From: Erpetoichthys calabaricus
Taxonomy: Eukaryota > Chordata > Cladistia > Polypteriformes > Polypteridae
Direction: 5' to 3'
Assembly (NCBI RefSeq): GCF_900747795.2
Contig: NC_041396.2
Location: 38,402,674-38,466,673 of the forward strand
DNA length: 64,000 bases
Below, one piece after another: positions 10,959 to 21,147 of the stretch. Made by a program: the position numbers and the translations under genes. Each line of letters opens with the position of its first letter. The first letter of the stretch is position 1. The notes under the pieces are model-generated. The model was not told the DNA's origin and ran no database searches. It saw only the letters and a list, made by a program, of their open reading frames with translations.

Positions 10959-13292
10959 ACAGAGGGGTGGGTAATGTCGGTCCTGGATTGCCACAGTGGC
11001 TGCAGGTTTTTGTTCCAGCCCAGTTACTTAATGAGAAGTCAATTATTGCTGATGAAGAACTTATTGCTTAAGTGACATTTTGATGCTTCATTTTAGTGGT
11101 CTCACTTGTTAAGGTTCTCTGCCCTTAATTGCTTATTTCAATCTTAAACTGCTGCAATTGGTGTTTTATTGGCTCCTTATTAACAATAAGATGTAAAAGA
11201 CAAAAGTGCCAGCAATTCTCCATCTAGGTTTTTTTCCAATTACATCTGTGTGTATTCATCATGCACTGTTTGATTTAATAAAACACTTAATAGAAAAATG
11301 TGACAGACTGAAAATGATCAATTTTAGGCTTCAAATCATTTGGATGATATCCTTGGAAAGGAAAAATCTACAATATAAGAGCCTTACAGTGCACAGACTA
11401 ACAAGCCATACAATTAAATAAGGTCTGAGATTGACAAGGATTGGTTTCTAATTAAGGAATTGGGTTGGAATGAAAACCTGTAGCCAGTGTGGATCTCTAG
11501 GATCAACATTGCCCACCCCTGCTCTAACACACTTACCCAAGGTCACAGGATGCCATTTGTTATCTAACTGGAAATAAGACAAGAATCAACCCTGGATGAG
11601 ATGCCAGGGAATATTTAAACACTTACCTGCACTCACTCAAGCTGAGCCAAAGGAAAACTCCACTATCCACTATTAGACACCCTTAATCACCATTAAAGAT
11701 AAATAGGGTGAGGTAAGCTTTGTGTGCATAATTTATTGGTGCTAAAATGTAATGTTGAACATTTCTTATTCTCTGAGCATCAGTAGTACTAGGGTGTTAC
11801 ATCTTGCCTGAAGAAGGGGCCTGAGTTGCCTCAAAAGCTTGCATATTGTAATCTTTTTAGTTAGCCAATAAAAGGTGTCATTTTGCTTGGCTTTTCTCTC
11901 TGAGCATCATTAAATTTAAAAAGTTCACCTTTTTTGGTCAATCTTGTAGAGGAGAGTAGGGTACTATGTGGTGGAACATAGAATTCAGTCATCTTAGCTA
12001 TAAACTAGGTGTGGCTGGTGAGAACATTTTTGTCTTTCATTGCTTCCTTTTATGAATTGTGTAGTTGAAGTGCTTGCTAACTACAGAGTTATTGTTGGCT
12101 TACACCCACAGTCTTGAGATGTGTTTTTATTTTTTACTCTTTTAATTTAAGGTTGTGCTTTGTTATGTGTGTGTATATACAGTACATCACTGTGCATGTT
12201 ATATTTGTCTCTGCACTAGAGAGGACAATAATCAGTGATTTATTAACGTTTTTTCTGTTTTAAGGTAATGTAGGACTGCAGACTAGGCAGGGAAGCCAGT
12301 ATAAAATGAGAGGCAGGCTGCAAGATATTTTACAGGTTAGAGAAAATGGACAATAAACGTCTGAAATATTGTATTTTATTTTGAAAAAGACCATGCAAGC
12401 TCTACACAATCAGGACTGTTGACCATTGAAATAGGGGAAGAGGTGAGTGTTTAATACAAAAGCTCAATCCCATGTAAACAGACTTCCTGTTTGTGGAATA
12501 CTTTTATTTTCCAGAGTTATGTATTTTAACAATATTTTAGCAAAAAAATGCATTCTTTTTGAACGTTATGTGCATACTGCTGGATGACTTGAGTACCTTG
12601 AGGATTTTTTTTTTTCATGGACTTTTTGATATTGTTTGCTGTTGTCCAATGTTAGTCATCACAGGTTCCCATTCAGTCAGAAAGGTTGTTATCTCTATTC
12701 TCCATGAAAATAACAGACTAAAAATTTTTCTTAGCCATCACTACAAACTAAATGGGGTAAGTAACATATTAAAAAATATTACTTTTGAATGAAGTATTCC
12801 TTTAATATAAGTGTTTATCGTTTATGGAGCTGATAAGAATATGACTGTGTTGTCATCATCAGCATAAGTTAAATGTTAGGCTATTTGTTGATACTGGAGG
12901 TACAGTAGTAGCACTACTGCCTGCATTAAATTGACCAGGGTGTGCACCCAGGGTGCTCTGTGTGTGGAGTTTGCATGTTCTCCCCATGTTCAGGTGGGAT
13001 TCTTCTTACCATCCAAAAACATTCAGATTAAGTGGATTGGCAGTGCTACGTTGGTTCCTTTTGTGTATGTGTGTGTGTTTGTGTGTTCACCCTGCAATGG
13101 GCTAGTGCCCTCTCCAGGAACTGTTCCATCCTTGCATCTGATTGTTTGCTTGGATAGGCTGCAGCTTCCCTGTGACCCTGCTCTGGATAACTGGGTTTAA
13201 AAGATGGATGAAGAGAATAGTTTATACTGCCGCTTAGTGGATTTTTTTTCACTCATGTGACGCTTTTTTTTTTTTTGAGAAATGTGAAATAC

Positions 13293-13324
<32 letters not shown>

Positions 13325-16300
13325 CAGACAAAGCCTGGCAATACAGTGTAGTGACTATGTGCCTTCTGAAGTGTCACATTTGTTTTTCCATAAGTAACTG
13401 AATATCCCTGGTGACATTCTAACCTTTCAAACGCAAACCCCTCCACATCTTGTTCTCATGGCTCCTGTCTCATGTCTATAGGTTTCAACATATACATCTG
13501 GCACTGATGATTCCAGTAAAAGCACCTTTGAGCATTTGTCATCTTGGGCTGATTAATTTCAAGAGCTCCTATACTGTAAACAGACTGAAGTCAGCATGTG
13601 AGCAGTTAGCATGTCAGCAGTCCAAATGTAGCTAGTATTCATGGTTTCTTTTAGGTCCCATGTGCCTGATGAATTAATTTTGAATAATTTAGCACATTTG
13701 TGATAGGTATCGGTACACAGTGATATCAGATTTGATACAAAGTGAGCCAAAAATCAGAACTGAGCCACTTTTAACTGCAGTCTCACTGTAGCCTATGTAG
13801 TCTGTAGCAACATATTCAACTAAAACACAGCTGATACAGACTTTTCAACTTATTTTTGCCATGGCAAATTCTCTCTAGCATCAATCCTGGATTGGAGGAC
13901 AGTTGCTTCTATGCCCACCCCCATAGATGACACCTTTAACCACTGAACTAGTGTACTGCCAAATTGAAAAGGATCTGTTAAAAGAAGACTTAGGATTATT
14001 GGGTTATCCTGAATAACATCATCTCATTAATATAGTAATCATCTCTCTGTCCAGACTTGCATTATGCTAAACCCTGCTGTTCAAAATCAGAATAAGGGGC
14101 TTATTTTTGTAGAAATAAAGTCAAGATAGAAGCCAGCCATGGGCTAAAGAGTAGCCTATGTTGGAGAAGTACTTTTAAAAATAATTAATACGTATAGTTA
14201 GCCTTTTCATACTCTTTTGGTATCTTTTTACAGTCAAAATCTAGATGGGTGCCATGCTTAGCAGTTTCATTAATTATTTTCTAATGACTTTGGATTGAAG
14301 ATAAATGTGAACATTAGACAGTCTCTTATCTTTAAATAATTCACAGTTTTTTTTAATTTATTTTTGGTTTTGCATAGGTATGTGAAGATGAGAATTGTGA
14401 AGAGCAGGTGTTTCCTTTGGCCATGGACTACCTAGACCGATATCTTTCTTGCTTCATTTTAAAGAAAAGCCACTTACAACTTCTGGGATCTGTCTGCATG
14501 CTACTTGCTTCTAAACTGCTGGACACAGTCCCTCTGAAAGCTACAAAAATTTGCATTTACACTGACAACTCCATCACTGTGAACGAACTGCTGGTTAGTG
14601 GTTCTTGCATCTAAATACTGATATTGTTTGAATATATTTTGATTCCCCTAGTTTCCTTTATATCTTCAATTTTGGTAGAATAGGACGTGTACTTAATTTG
14701 TAAGGTATCTATCTGCCAGCTCCTACTTGATTTGATGACTGCTTCTTCTTAGAATATACAAAGGGTTCAGAAGATACTGAGATAACATCACTCTCTGTAC
14801 ATTTCAGTTATGCTCTAGATTTAATTTTAAATGGAACAATTTTCCATTTTTGCCCATCAGTCTTCAGTCAATAATCCATAATGACGAAGTGAAAACATGC
14901 TTTCAGAAAGGTTTGCAAATTTATTGCATATCAAAAATTGAAATCTATCATTCATAAAAATACTCAGACTTTGCTGTGGCGCTCCAAAATGTGGTTAGGT
15001 GCATCCTGTGTAGACCTTGATTGGTGTCCATCTGTGGCATATTGAATTGATTGGACATCATTTAGAAAGACTCTGTATACAAGGTGCTACCATTCGCTCT
15101 GCACGTTAGGAGAAAAAGCAACCATGAAGTCCAAGGAACTCGCTGCAGACCTTCACGGTCAAACTGAGGTGAGGCATAGATCAAACAACTTATAACGCTT
15201 TGAGTTTTCCCAAAAGTACAGTTGTGTCAATAATTTTGAAACAGAAAAAGTTTAAAACCTCCAGGAATCATCCTAAAGTTAGTCATCCGGCCAAACCAGG
15301 AAACTAGAGCCTTGGTCAGAAAGGTGACCAACAACCCTGTGGTTACTTTACTGGAACTTCAGAAATCTTCTGCTGAGATGGAAGATCCTGTCGGAAGGAT
15401 GGCTGTCTCAGCAGCACTACATCAATCAGGCACTTTTGTAGAGTGGCTAGACAGAAGCCAGTCATAAGTAAAAGACATATGACAGTTTAAGGAACTCTGA
15501 CAGCATGAGGAAAAAGATACTCTGGTCTGATGAGACAAAAAATTAATTCTTTCAGCAGAACTCCAAGCACTATGTCTGGCGATCAGCAGGCATTGCTCAT
15601 TGCCTGCATAATACCATCACTATTATTAAGTATGGCGGTGGCAGCATCATGCTATGTGGGTGCTTCTCAGTGACATGGACAGGCAGACTGGTCAGAATTG
15701 TCCTCAAAGAAAACTTGCTCCAGAGTGCACACGGCCACAGACTGGGGCAAAGGCTTACCTTTAATACAACAGCGACCCAAAGCATGCAGCCCAAAACAAA
15801 GCTGTAGCAGCTTCTGGACATTTCCTTGAATGGCTCAGCCAAAGCCCAATCTTAAACCCTGTAGAACAACTGTGGAAAGACCTGAAATTGGCAGTTTATA
15901 GACATTTCTTATCCAGTCTAACTAAGCTTAATGGGATCTCCCAGGAAGAATTACACAAACTGCCCAAATCCAGGTGTGCACAACTTGTAGAGACTTACCC
16001 AAGAACATTCCCAAGTCATAACTTCTGCTAAAGGATGTTCTACAAAGTACGCATTTGAATACTTGCATGAATAAGAGATTTATTTATTTTTTAAAATTTT
16101 TTAATGATTTTGGAAACCTTTCTGGAAACGTTTCTTCATATTATGGGTTAGTGAGTGCAAATTTATTCTAATGAAATCTATAGCAAAAGTGTACAGAAAG
16201 TGAAGCAATCTGAATACCTTCTAAATTGACTGTGTATAAAGACAAAACCATTTTTTTCTCATTTGCTGTTTTACTAAGACATCCCTTCCGCAGTCAGACT

Positions 16301-19233
16301 CTCTACTTTTTTAGCTCACATTCCATCTAGGCCTTTCTTGGGGTTTAACTCAATAGTTCAGCTGTGATATAAGTCCTTCTAAACAGACAGGGCCACCACC
16401 TTAATAGTGTATTTTTATGGATGCTAAAATGTTCATTTTTTTGTAGCTGGAACAACCAGATAATTTTGTAAGTGCCACTTATGATGACTATTAAGCAGGC
16501 AATCAAATGTTTTCCAAAATGATAATGTTCAGAGAGTTAACAGGGCAACACACATTTGGCCAACTCAACAAGACACAATACAACAAAAATCCAGAAGCAC
16601 TGCATTGTATGCTACAGCCTTCCCAGAGCGCACCATACTGACGATCATCAGCCCAACAGTAATGCTCTTACCCTTTTGGGTTAGTAGTGTTTGATAAGTG
16701 AATTACAAACCAAGTGAGAGGCTTGGCACAGTGGTTAGCTCTGCTGCTTCCTAAATCCAGCACCTTGGGACTGACGCCTGCACGCTCGTCTTTACAATTA
16801 TTTTTGGGTTTTCCTTCTATATTTTAAGAGTGAGCCCAGTAATTGATTATTCCACCTCCATTATGGGCTTTCTGCATTGCACCTAATGCTACCTGAGAAG
16901 TCTTTGGCTCACTGTAATTTCAAATTTGACTAAGCAGACTTTTTAATTGTTTTGCCTCACTTCACTGCCAAGACAATACAATGTTGTCTTTTGAAGTTAA
17001 ACTCTAGTGATCTTACTAAGAAGTGTTGACACATTTTAACAAAAAGAATATGGGCATCAGGAAAACCGATTTATGTTAGACTCATATAAAATTACATCTT
17101 GCCTGAAGAAGGGGCCTGAGTTGCCTCGAAAGCTTGCATATTGTAATCTTTTTTACTTAGCCAATAAAAGGTGTTATTTTACTTGACTTGTCGCTACATT
17201 CATAATGGCTAACACGGTACAACACCCTAGTACTATAAAATTATAAATATAGTGGACACAATTGTTTGTTTGCATTTCAGCTCATCATTTGGTTGATGGT
17301 CAAGGAAAAAAATAATCTATTGAGGGTTCTGAACTTTAAAAAGCAAGTCATATAACGTCAAAAGAACTATGTAGACGCCCACCTCTGTAATTTGGGAAAT
17401 ATTTGAATTTCAGAAGAGATGTGGTGCAGTAGTTGGCACTCCTGACTCCAAGCTTGAGGATGCTGGGTTTGACTCCTTTTGTTACTGACTAGTTTGGCTA
17501 ACTATGGTATCCCAAGTGACACATCCATCTTCAGTACATGTAGCCATTATTGTGTTTTGCCTATGTTTTGTTTTTTTTTTACATTTCATGGGTTCTTATA
17601 ATGTAGTAGGTTCAAAAAAGAGCCTTTTACTTGAATCTAAGCCCTTGTGATTAAAACAAGCTGGATTGGAAGGGGGTTATGTTTTAACAAATGCCAATTA
17701 ACACCAATTTACCAGTTTTGATAGAGAGATAATGAAGGTGCTATAGATAGATAGATAGATACTTTATTCACCCCTTCAGGGAAATTAATCCAATAAAGAG
17801 ATGGATAGTTAATCTTTTCCTTGCTCATGTTTTAGTTTTTATTATTTATTTCTATCGTCTGCCTACTTTAGTAACAATCTACATAAGTTCAGAATGCCTG
17901 GTACATGAAAAAATATAACTAATATGTTGTTGGTGCTGTACACTATTATTTGTAGTATAGGTCATTTTAATCATTATTATGTAGCTCAATCTTTTGATGC
18001 CTGTTATCAGATAATCATCATTCTCACGTCACTCTAGCAGAATCTAAGAAGTGATGCAATAACATTGAGAATGGTGCATCCTAAATTGCTTATAGGCAGG
18101 TAAATAGGCATTTGCCCAGTCTTTTGCTAAAATTTTTAAATCGTCCTATTGAAAATATCAGTGTTCCATATTTATCACTGAAATCTGTTTTACTCACTTG
18201 AGAGCTGACAAAATAATGTGCTTAAGTGCATTCAAGAGATCCAGAGCATAATTCAGCTTAAGAGCACTCTGTTTTGGAAGCCTGGTTCTGATTTTCTATG
18301 CAGCTTAACTGTCAGAATAAAAAGGTGAGCAGCACTCCGGGTCAGGTTATTACCAATACTGGAAGTAGTTTATTTAATTCAAAGTGCTAGTATTAAACTA
18401 AATTCCTAATATTAGTTGATACAGAGAGAATCTTGGTAGTTAGAGTACTGGCCCTTGTAGTATCTGTTGACATTGCTGATGGGTGTGCTGACAGGAATGG
18501 GAACGGATGGTGGTGGAGAGGTTGAAGTGGGACCTGCTGGCTGTCCTGCCCAACGATTTCCTTGAGCACATCCTTCAGAGACTACCTGAAATCCCTGAGG
18601 AGAAACTGGACCTTATCCACAAGCACGCAAAGATCTTCATAGCATTATGCATTACAGGTACTAACTGGTAAACACTTTCTGGGATAAGGGTTTTATTTGG
18701 TTCTTTTATATGTGTTCTAAAACCCTGGCAGATCTTATTAGGCCTCTCTTACACTGTTCTCACTTGCTCTATTTCCAGAACTGAAATTCTTTATGACGCC
18801 GCCATCTATGATTGCCTGTGCTAGCATTGCAGCTGCAATCCGTGGATTAGAATCAATAGATAAATGTCTTGGTAGTGATGAAATGACAGAACATCTTGCA
18901 AAGATAACTGCAGCTGATGTGGTAGGTTTTAATCTTGTAGAAGTTTAATCATCCATCCGTCTTCCTAACCTGCTTAGCCAGGACAGGGCTGTGGGGAGTT
19001 AACTCATTAAAAGTAAAATAAAATGTTAACTATCTTTTGATTTTGTCTTGATGTAGGATTGTCTGCGCTCATGCTTGGAGCAACTGGAGCTCACACTGGA
19101 GATGTACTTGCCAAGTAAAACATACTGTCCCGAGGATAGCAACTCCTGTACGCCAACCAACATATTGGATGTGCGGCTCTCACCACATTTTGTGGAGTTA
19201 GTTGCTCACACTACACCAAGAAAACATTTATAA
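3023..19233 (+). CDS. ccnd3: G1/S-specific cyclin D3 (D-type cyclin), five exons
   Basis: This is a nuclear D-type cyclin that activates CDK4/6 to phosphorylate RB at the G1/S transition. Coding exons are 3023-3259, 14378-14593, 18495-18657, 18779-18921 and 19057-19233, all GT-AG, giving 311 residues (human D3 has 292). The exon-2 length of 216 bp is the usual one. The cyclin box shows the hydrophobic patch MRRVLAEW (residues 69-76), [14 protein letters not shown], and residues K125 and E154 in the places of the CDK4-contacting K112 and E141 of cyclin D1. The N-terminus has FLCLE (5-9) where other D cyclins have LxCxE. The C-terminal phosphodegron is present as CTPTN (T285-P286), but 17 further residues follow the usual end. 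The ATG has a good context (A at -3, G at +4). Convergence with BYSL supports D3. The sequence is fairly divergent, so a ccndx-type paralogue is possible. Confidence 0.93.
3260..3873 (+). other. Start of cyclin D3 intron 1, no recognised element
   Basis: The open frames on both strands here show no recognisable similarity. I see no repeat ends. It is plain intron sequence before the Tc1 copy at 3874. Confidence 0.4.
3874..5008 (+). mobile_element. Tc1-like DNA transposon, degenerate but with both ends
   Basis: The terminal inverted repeats tacactgatcagccacaac (from 3874) and its counterpart ending tggctgatcagtgta (5008) frame a 1.1-kb Tc1-type element with TA at both borders. The interior follows the transposase coding sequence of a common fish Tc1 family, for example around 4104-4290 (the GQGHE and [10 protein letters not shown] regions). 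Many stops show it is inactive. Confidence 0.85.
5200..6745 (-). mobile_element. RTE-type non-LTR retrotransposon fragment
   Basis: On the minus strand, pieces of a reverse transcriptase can be read: [14 protein letters not shown] (about 6500-6450), then [10 protein letters not shown] with the catalytic ADD box (about 5985-5955), then [15 protein letters not shown]. Their order and wording are those of RTE/BovB-like LINEs. The frame is broken and a SINE sits between the two parts. Confidence 0.55.
6085..6420 (-). mobile_element. V-SINE-like SINE, second copy
   Basis: This is the reverse complement of the copy at 2226-2625. It shares the wording of the centre (the minus-strand equivalent of ccttaacctgcaattgcttt), the ccagccctg block and the 3' block around gtgctgtatcag. 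The tRNA-like head is poorly kept. It lies inside the RTE-type LINE. Confidence 0.65.
6746..7375. other. Mostly unassigned intron sequence
   Basis: Apart from the second half of repeat X (about 6850-6990) I see no recognisable element and no coding similarity here. Confidence 0.3.
7581..7899 (-). repeat. Duplicated Helitron 3' terminus
   Basis: Positions 7581-7720 and 7760-7899 are near-identical (about two differences by eye), 179 bp apart. Both include the terminal hairpin and adjoining sequence, so the Helitron carries two 3' ends in tandem, separated by a TA-rich microsatellite. Confidence 0.85.
7900..8060. repeat. TA/CATA microsatellite
   Basis: Long runs of TATA, CATA and CACATA units lie inside the Helitron. 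They produce low-complexity open frames on both strands that are not genes. Confidence 0.9.
8578..8826 (-). pseudogene. Helitron PIF1-like helicase fragment
   Basis: An 82-residue frame contains [18 protein letters not shown] and [10 protein letters not shown], which match the Walker B and following region of Helitron PIF1-like helicases (usual form GDFRQTLPV). The rest of the Rep-helicase protein is not open. It is a decayed part of the surrounding Helitron. Confidence 0.65.
9720..9980. repeat. Tandem duplication inside the Helitron
   Basis: Two units starting at 9720 and 9853 (133-bp spacing) share gagcttttaagcctgagaaa and the following 90 bp with few differences. Internal tandem repeats like this are common in non-autonomous Helitron derivatives. 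Confidence 0.8.
10220..10276. repeat. AGTG/AGTC microsatellite
   Basis: A run of gagt and cagt tetramers near the Helitron 5' end. It is part of the terminal wording of this Helitron family. Confidence 0.85.
10865..10959 (+). repeat. TATC microsatellite, L2 tail
   Basis: About 24 perfect tetramers follow aacaaataaagatcc. L2 LINEs in this window end this way (see also 36165-36189 and, reversed, 17736-17800), so the array probably grew from the retrotransposon tail. Confidence 0.9.
10964..11517. mobile_element. hAT-type MITE, copy 1
   Basis: About 550 bp with roughly 60-bp terminal inverted repeats, ggtgggtaatg at the left and cattgcccacccct at the right, each followed inward by a ggctgcaggtttttgttcca-like block. 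It shows extended similarity to the copy at 24461-25017. It lies directly after the TATC array, so its left target duplication is blurred (tctaac on both sides). Confidence 0.8.
11785..11900 (+). mobile_element. Short retroelement-like repeat with hammerhead-like core, copy 1
   Basis: The repeat contains CTGAAGA (11808-11814), a GGGGC/GCCTC stem and the following caaaagc, then tagttagccaataaaagg. It is the same family as 17090-17225, where the GAAA box is intact. The left flank tagtactagggtgtt is the inverse of the right flank of the other copy, which suggests inverted ends as in Penelope-like elements. Confidence 0.5.
11901..12514. other. Unassigned intron sequence
   Basis: AT-rich cyclin intron sequence. 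I recognise no repeat or coding similarity. Confidence 0.3.
12515..12790. repeat. Interspersed repeat X, copy B
   Basis: This is an uninterrupted copy of the family seen in split form at 5106-6990. Shared words are ttaacaatattttag and ttcttagccatcactacaaa. Confidence 0.4.
12892..13212 (+). mobile_element. tRNA-headed SINE, degenerate copy
   Basis: It carries the SINE body (gtggagtttgcatgttctcc near 12964) and a weak ATGG tail near 13204. It is more diverged than the copies at 1423, 20268 and 25041. Confidence 0.75.
13296..13323. repeat. GA microsatellite
   Basis: About 14 dinucleotide repeats, with no known role. Confidence 0.9.
13324..14377 (+). other. End of cyclin D3 intron 1, no recognised element
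   Basis: About 1 kb of unique-looking intron sequence before exon 2. I see no repeat ends and no coding similarity. Confidence 0.35.
14378..14593 (+). CDS. ccnd3: Cyclin D3 coding exon 2
   Basis: This exon encodes residues 80-151: [18 protein letters not shown] at the start, then the helix with LLASKL (K125). It is phase 0 on both sides and 216 bp long, the standard length for this exon in D cyclins. The acceptor is tgcatag and the donor ctg|gttagt. Confidence 0.95.
14855..16225 (+). mobile_element. Tc1-like DNA transposon of the salmonid type, degenerate
   Basis: The 1.37-kb interior follows a widely distributed fish Tc1 family: accatgaagtccaaggaact near 15121 (the MKSKEL start), ggtggcagcatcatgctatg near 15635, and taccttctaaattgactgtg near the right end. 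Outer ends near 14870 (ataatccataatgacg) and 16135 (cttcatattatgggtt) are inversely related. The transposase frame is broken many times. It lies in cyclin intron 2. Confidence 0.85.
16226..17084 (+). other. Cyclin intron 2, mostly unassigned; SINE head near 16720
   Basis: The wording gcttggcacagtggttagct at about 16725 looks like the head of the tRNA-derived SINE, without its body. A similar isolated head is at about 17420 (tggtgcagtagttggc). Nothing else is recognised. Confidence 0.35.
17090..17225 (+). mobile_element. Short retroelement-like repeat with hammerhead-like core, copy 2
   Basis: CTGAAGA at 17103-17109, then a stem that can pair GGGGC with GCCTC around a CTGAGTT loop, then GAAA at 17128-17131. 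This is the layout of the catalytic core of a hammerhead ribozyme (CUGANGA, stem II, GAAA). It is followed by tagccaataaaagg and a right flank ending caacaccctagtacta. Penelope-like elements are the known carriers of such motifs; no reverse transcriptase is left here. Confidence 0.5.
17736..17800 (-). mobile_element. L2 LINE 3' tail
   Basis: GATA repeats followed by tactttattcaccccttcag are the reverse complement of the L2 3' end (gggattaataaagtatc plus TATC tail). Only the tip is present. Confidence 0.6.
17801..18494 (+). other. End of cyclin D3 intron 2
   Basis: Unique-looking sequence. I recognise no element. Confidence 0.35.
18495..18657 (+). CDS. ccnd3: Cyclin D3 coding exon 3
   Basis: This exon encodes residues 152-205 and the first base of the next codon: [20 protein letters not shown] and the second cyclin-fold helices, ending FIALCIT. 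The acceptor is tgacag and the donor acag|gtacta. Confidence 0.95.
18779..18921 (+). CDS. ccnd3: Cyclin D3 coding exon 4
   Basis: This exon encodes residues 206-253: [20 protein letters not shown], matching the YPPSMIA block of D cyclins, and ends AADV. The preceding intron is only 121 bp and the following one 135 bp. Confidence 0.95.
19057..19233 (+). CDS. ccnd3: Cyclin D3 coding exon 5 and stop
   Basis: This exon encodes residues 254-311: [11 protein letters not shown], then [11 protein letters not shown] (the degron block), then a 17-residue tail [17 protein letters not shown] and TAA. Known D cyclins stop at the position corresponding to L294. Confidence 0.92.
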   Translation, partial: DCLRSCLEQLELTLEMYLPSKTYCPEDSNSCTPTNILDVRLSPHFVELVAHTTPRKHL

Positions 19234-19355
19234 TATATATTTTGTTTGCACATTGGTGGGGCGGTGCTGTTTACTGTCAGGATTAATTAAATGCCTGCCT
19301 TTGTCGGTTTTGAATATGTACAGTCTTGTACTGAAGAGGCCATCTACCTCCTTGC

Positions 19356-19446
19356 AATAAATTTGGTTCAAAATTGTGCAAGTTCTTTTTTTTTTTTTAA
19401 AAAAAGAACCTTTGAACATGCTCCATCTGTTTGCAAGTTTAATAAA
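19356..19446 (+). terminator. Cyclin D3 polyadenylation signals
   Basis: Two AATAAA hexamers lie 123 and 208 bp past the stop codon, at 19356-19361 and 19441-19446. A short 3' UTR is likely. Which one is used cannot be told from sequence. Confidence 0.6.
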
Positions 19447-19756
19447 AGTCTGGACTAAATGATGCCTCCTTGAATAAAACAGAGCAAGAGGTCAGTTAAG
19501 TCACTTGAGCTTGCAGCTTCAAACATATTTTTGGTTAAGTAAAAGTGAAAAGCACTTGATGCTGCTGTTACAACTGAAAACTTGTGCATAACTGTAAAAG
19601 CAACAAATGTCTTGGACACAGTCAGTGTTGCATAGTTTGTTACTGTACTTGAGTATGTCTATTATAAAAAAAAAATCAGCCAATGCAAGTCATTTTATAA
19701 TATTTATTAAAGTGGAAACATTCTTATAAATAACAAATCTGTTTTAATCAAGCGAT

Positions 19757-21083
19757 TCATTTACAGGTATTAATGAACGCCTCTTCAGAGTAGCATTCCA
19801 ATCCTGGTTGTAACTCATATGCAACGTGAAAGGCTATTTGCATGCTGGGAGTGGGCTTACCAAGTTTGGTCAATACTATTGATGTAAGATGGCCAGAGTA
19901 GGTGATCCAAAAAGCTGTACGAGTGCATATAGACGTGTTTGCGGCATAAAAAAAAATCTTGGAAGGAGATGAGATATGATTTTCTTGGAGAGACACTTAC
20001 ATGTCCCGCGAGACGAGTCTTTGTGCCAAGAATTTAACCACGCCTGGGGCTGGAAATAAATAATGGAACAGCGAAAAAAGATTGAATATATTGTTCGGAT
20101 TTAAACTTTAAGTCGGAGACTTGTAGATCGTAATTCATGTTGCCTTCAGGGAAAAAAAAAAGTAGCGAGAATTACAAGATTTGTTGTTTGGTGAAAGTGA
20201 AATCCCACGAGAGAAAATTTCAAACCCCACAAGACAAGAGCTTATGCAAAGAGATTTGAAAAAATCCATCCATCCATCCATCCATTTTCCAACCCGCTGA
20301 ATCCGAACACAGGGTCACGGGGGTCTGCTGGAGCCAATCCCAGCCAACACAGGGCACAAGGCAGGAGCCAATCCTGGGCAGGGTGCCAACCCACCGCAGG
20401 ACACACACAAACACACCAAGCACACACTAGGGCCAATTTAGAATCGCCAATCCACCTAACCTGCATGTCTTTGGACTGTGGGAGGAAACCGGAGCGCCCA
20501 GAGGAAACCCACACAGACACGGGGAGAACATGCAAACTCCACGCAGGGAGGACCCGGGAAGTGAATCCAGGTCCCCAGATCTCCCAACTGCGAGGCAGCA
20601 GCGCTACCCACTGCGCCACTGTGCCGCCCTTTGAAAAAATCCTCCCCACATAACCATGCACACGGTTCAATCATTTTCATTTGTGTAAATGCTATTGCCA
20701 GACACATTTCTTGTAGAGAGAAACAATATTCACTCACAGGCAGTTATATGTTGCGTTGTCACGATGTAATTCCAAACACGGGATCACAATTGAATGCGAT
20801 ATTGACGAAAAGAGATCGAATATATGGGCATAGGTGATATGAAAGAAGTATGTAGATATTGTTTGGCTTTAAACTTTAAGTTGTAGACTTGTAGATCGAC
20901 AAATTCTTGATGCCATCAGGGAAAAGTAGTGTTTCTTCCCAATGAAGAGGCCTAGCCGCGAGAATTAAAAGTTTTGTTCTTTGGTGAAAGTGAAATCCAC
21001 AAACGCAAGCAACAGAGACATGATTGTGCTACGACAAAGCGCAGGCGTTGTGGAGGGGGTCACGGCGAGTGAAGCACCCTAGT
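19757..21083 (+). mobile_element. Helitron-like remnant interrupted by a SINE
   Basis: The right edge, gtgaagcaccCTAG|T at 21079-21083, fits a Helitron 3' end. The interior has two related blocks (about 20080-20230 and 20790-21000) sharing aaactttaagt, gacttgtagatcg and ggtgaaagtgaaatcc. The 5' boundary is not clear. A SINE was inserted at 20268. Confidence 0.45.
20268..20629 (-). mobile_element. tRNA-headed SINE, full length, 13-bp target duplication
   Basis: The minus strand reads gggcggcacagtggcgcagt, gggtagcgctgctgcc, the shared body, and an ATGG tail. It is flanked by identical tttgaaaaaatcc at 20255-20267 and 20630-20642. It is one of the best-preserved copies, and the perfect flanks suggest a recent insertion into the Helitron remnant. 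Confidence 0.92.
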
Positions 21084-21147
21084 TTTTAAAATATTTATAC
21101 TGGAGTACAAAATTTTATTTACTTTTACTTCACTACATTTTCAAACA

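Larger units (their letters stand above)
7376..10959 (+). mobile_element. L2-clade LINE 3' fragment, split by a Helitron
   Basis: The left part (about 7376-7579) and right part (10301-10959) together follow the 3' third of the L2 reverse transcriptase as seen in the copies at 35496 and 37390 (for example ggaactatataagaaatggc, then the ctgggctggtaac block). The element ends in the usual L2 tail, a TATC microsatellite at 10865-10959. A Helitron lies between the parts. The coding frame is broken. Confidence 0.7.

Noticed and set aside
10847-11071. Frame with repeated SIYL
   Set aside because: It is the TATC microsatellite at the L2 tail running into a MITE.
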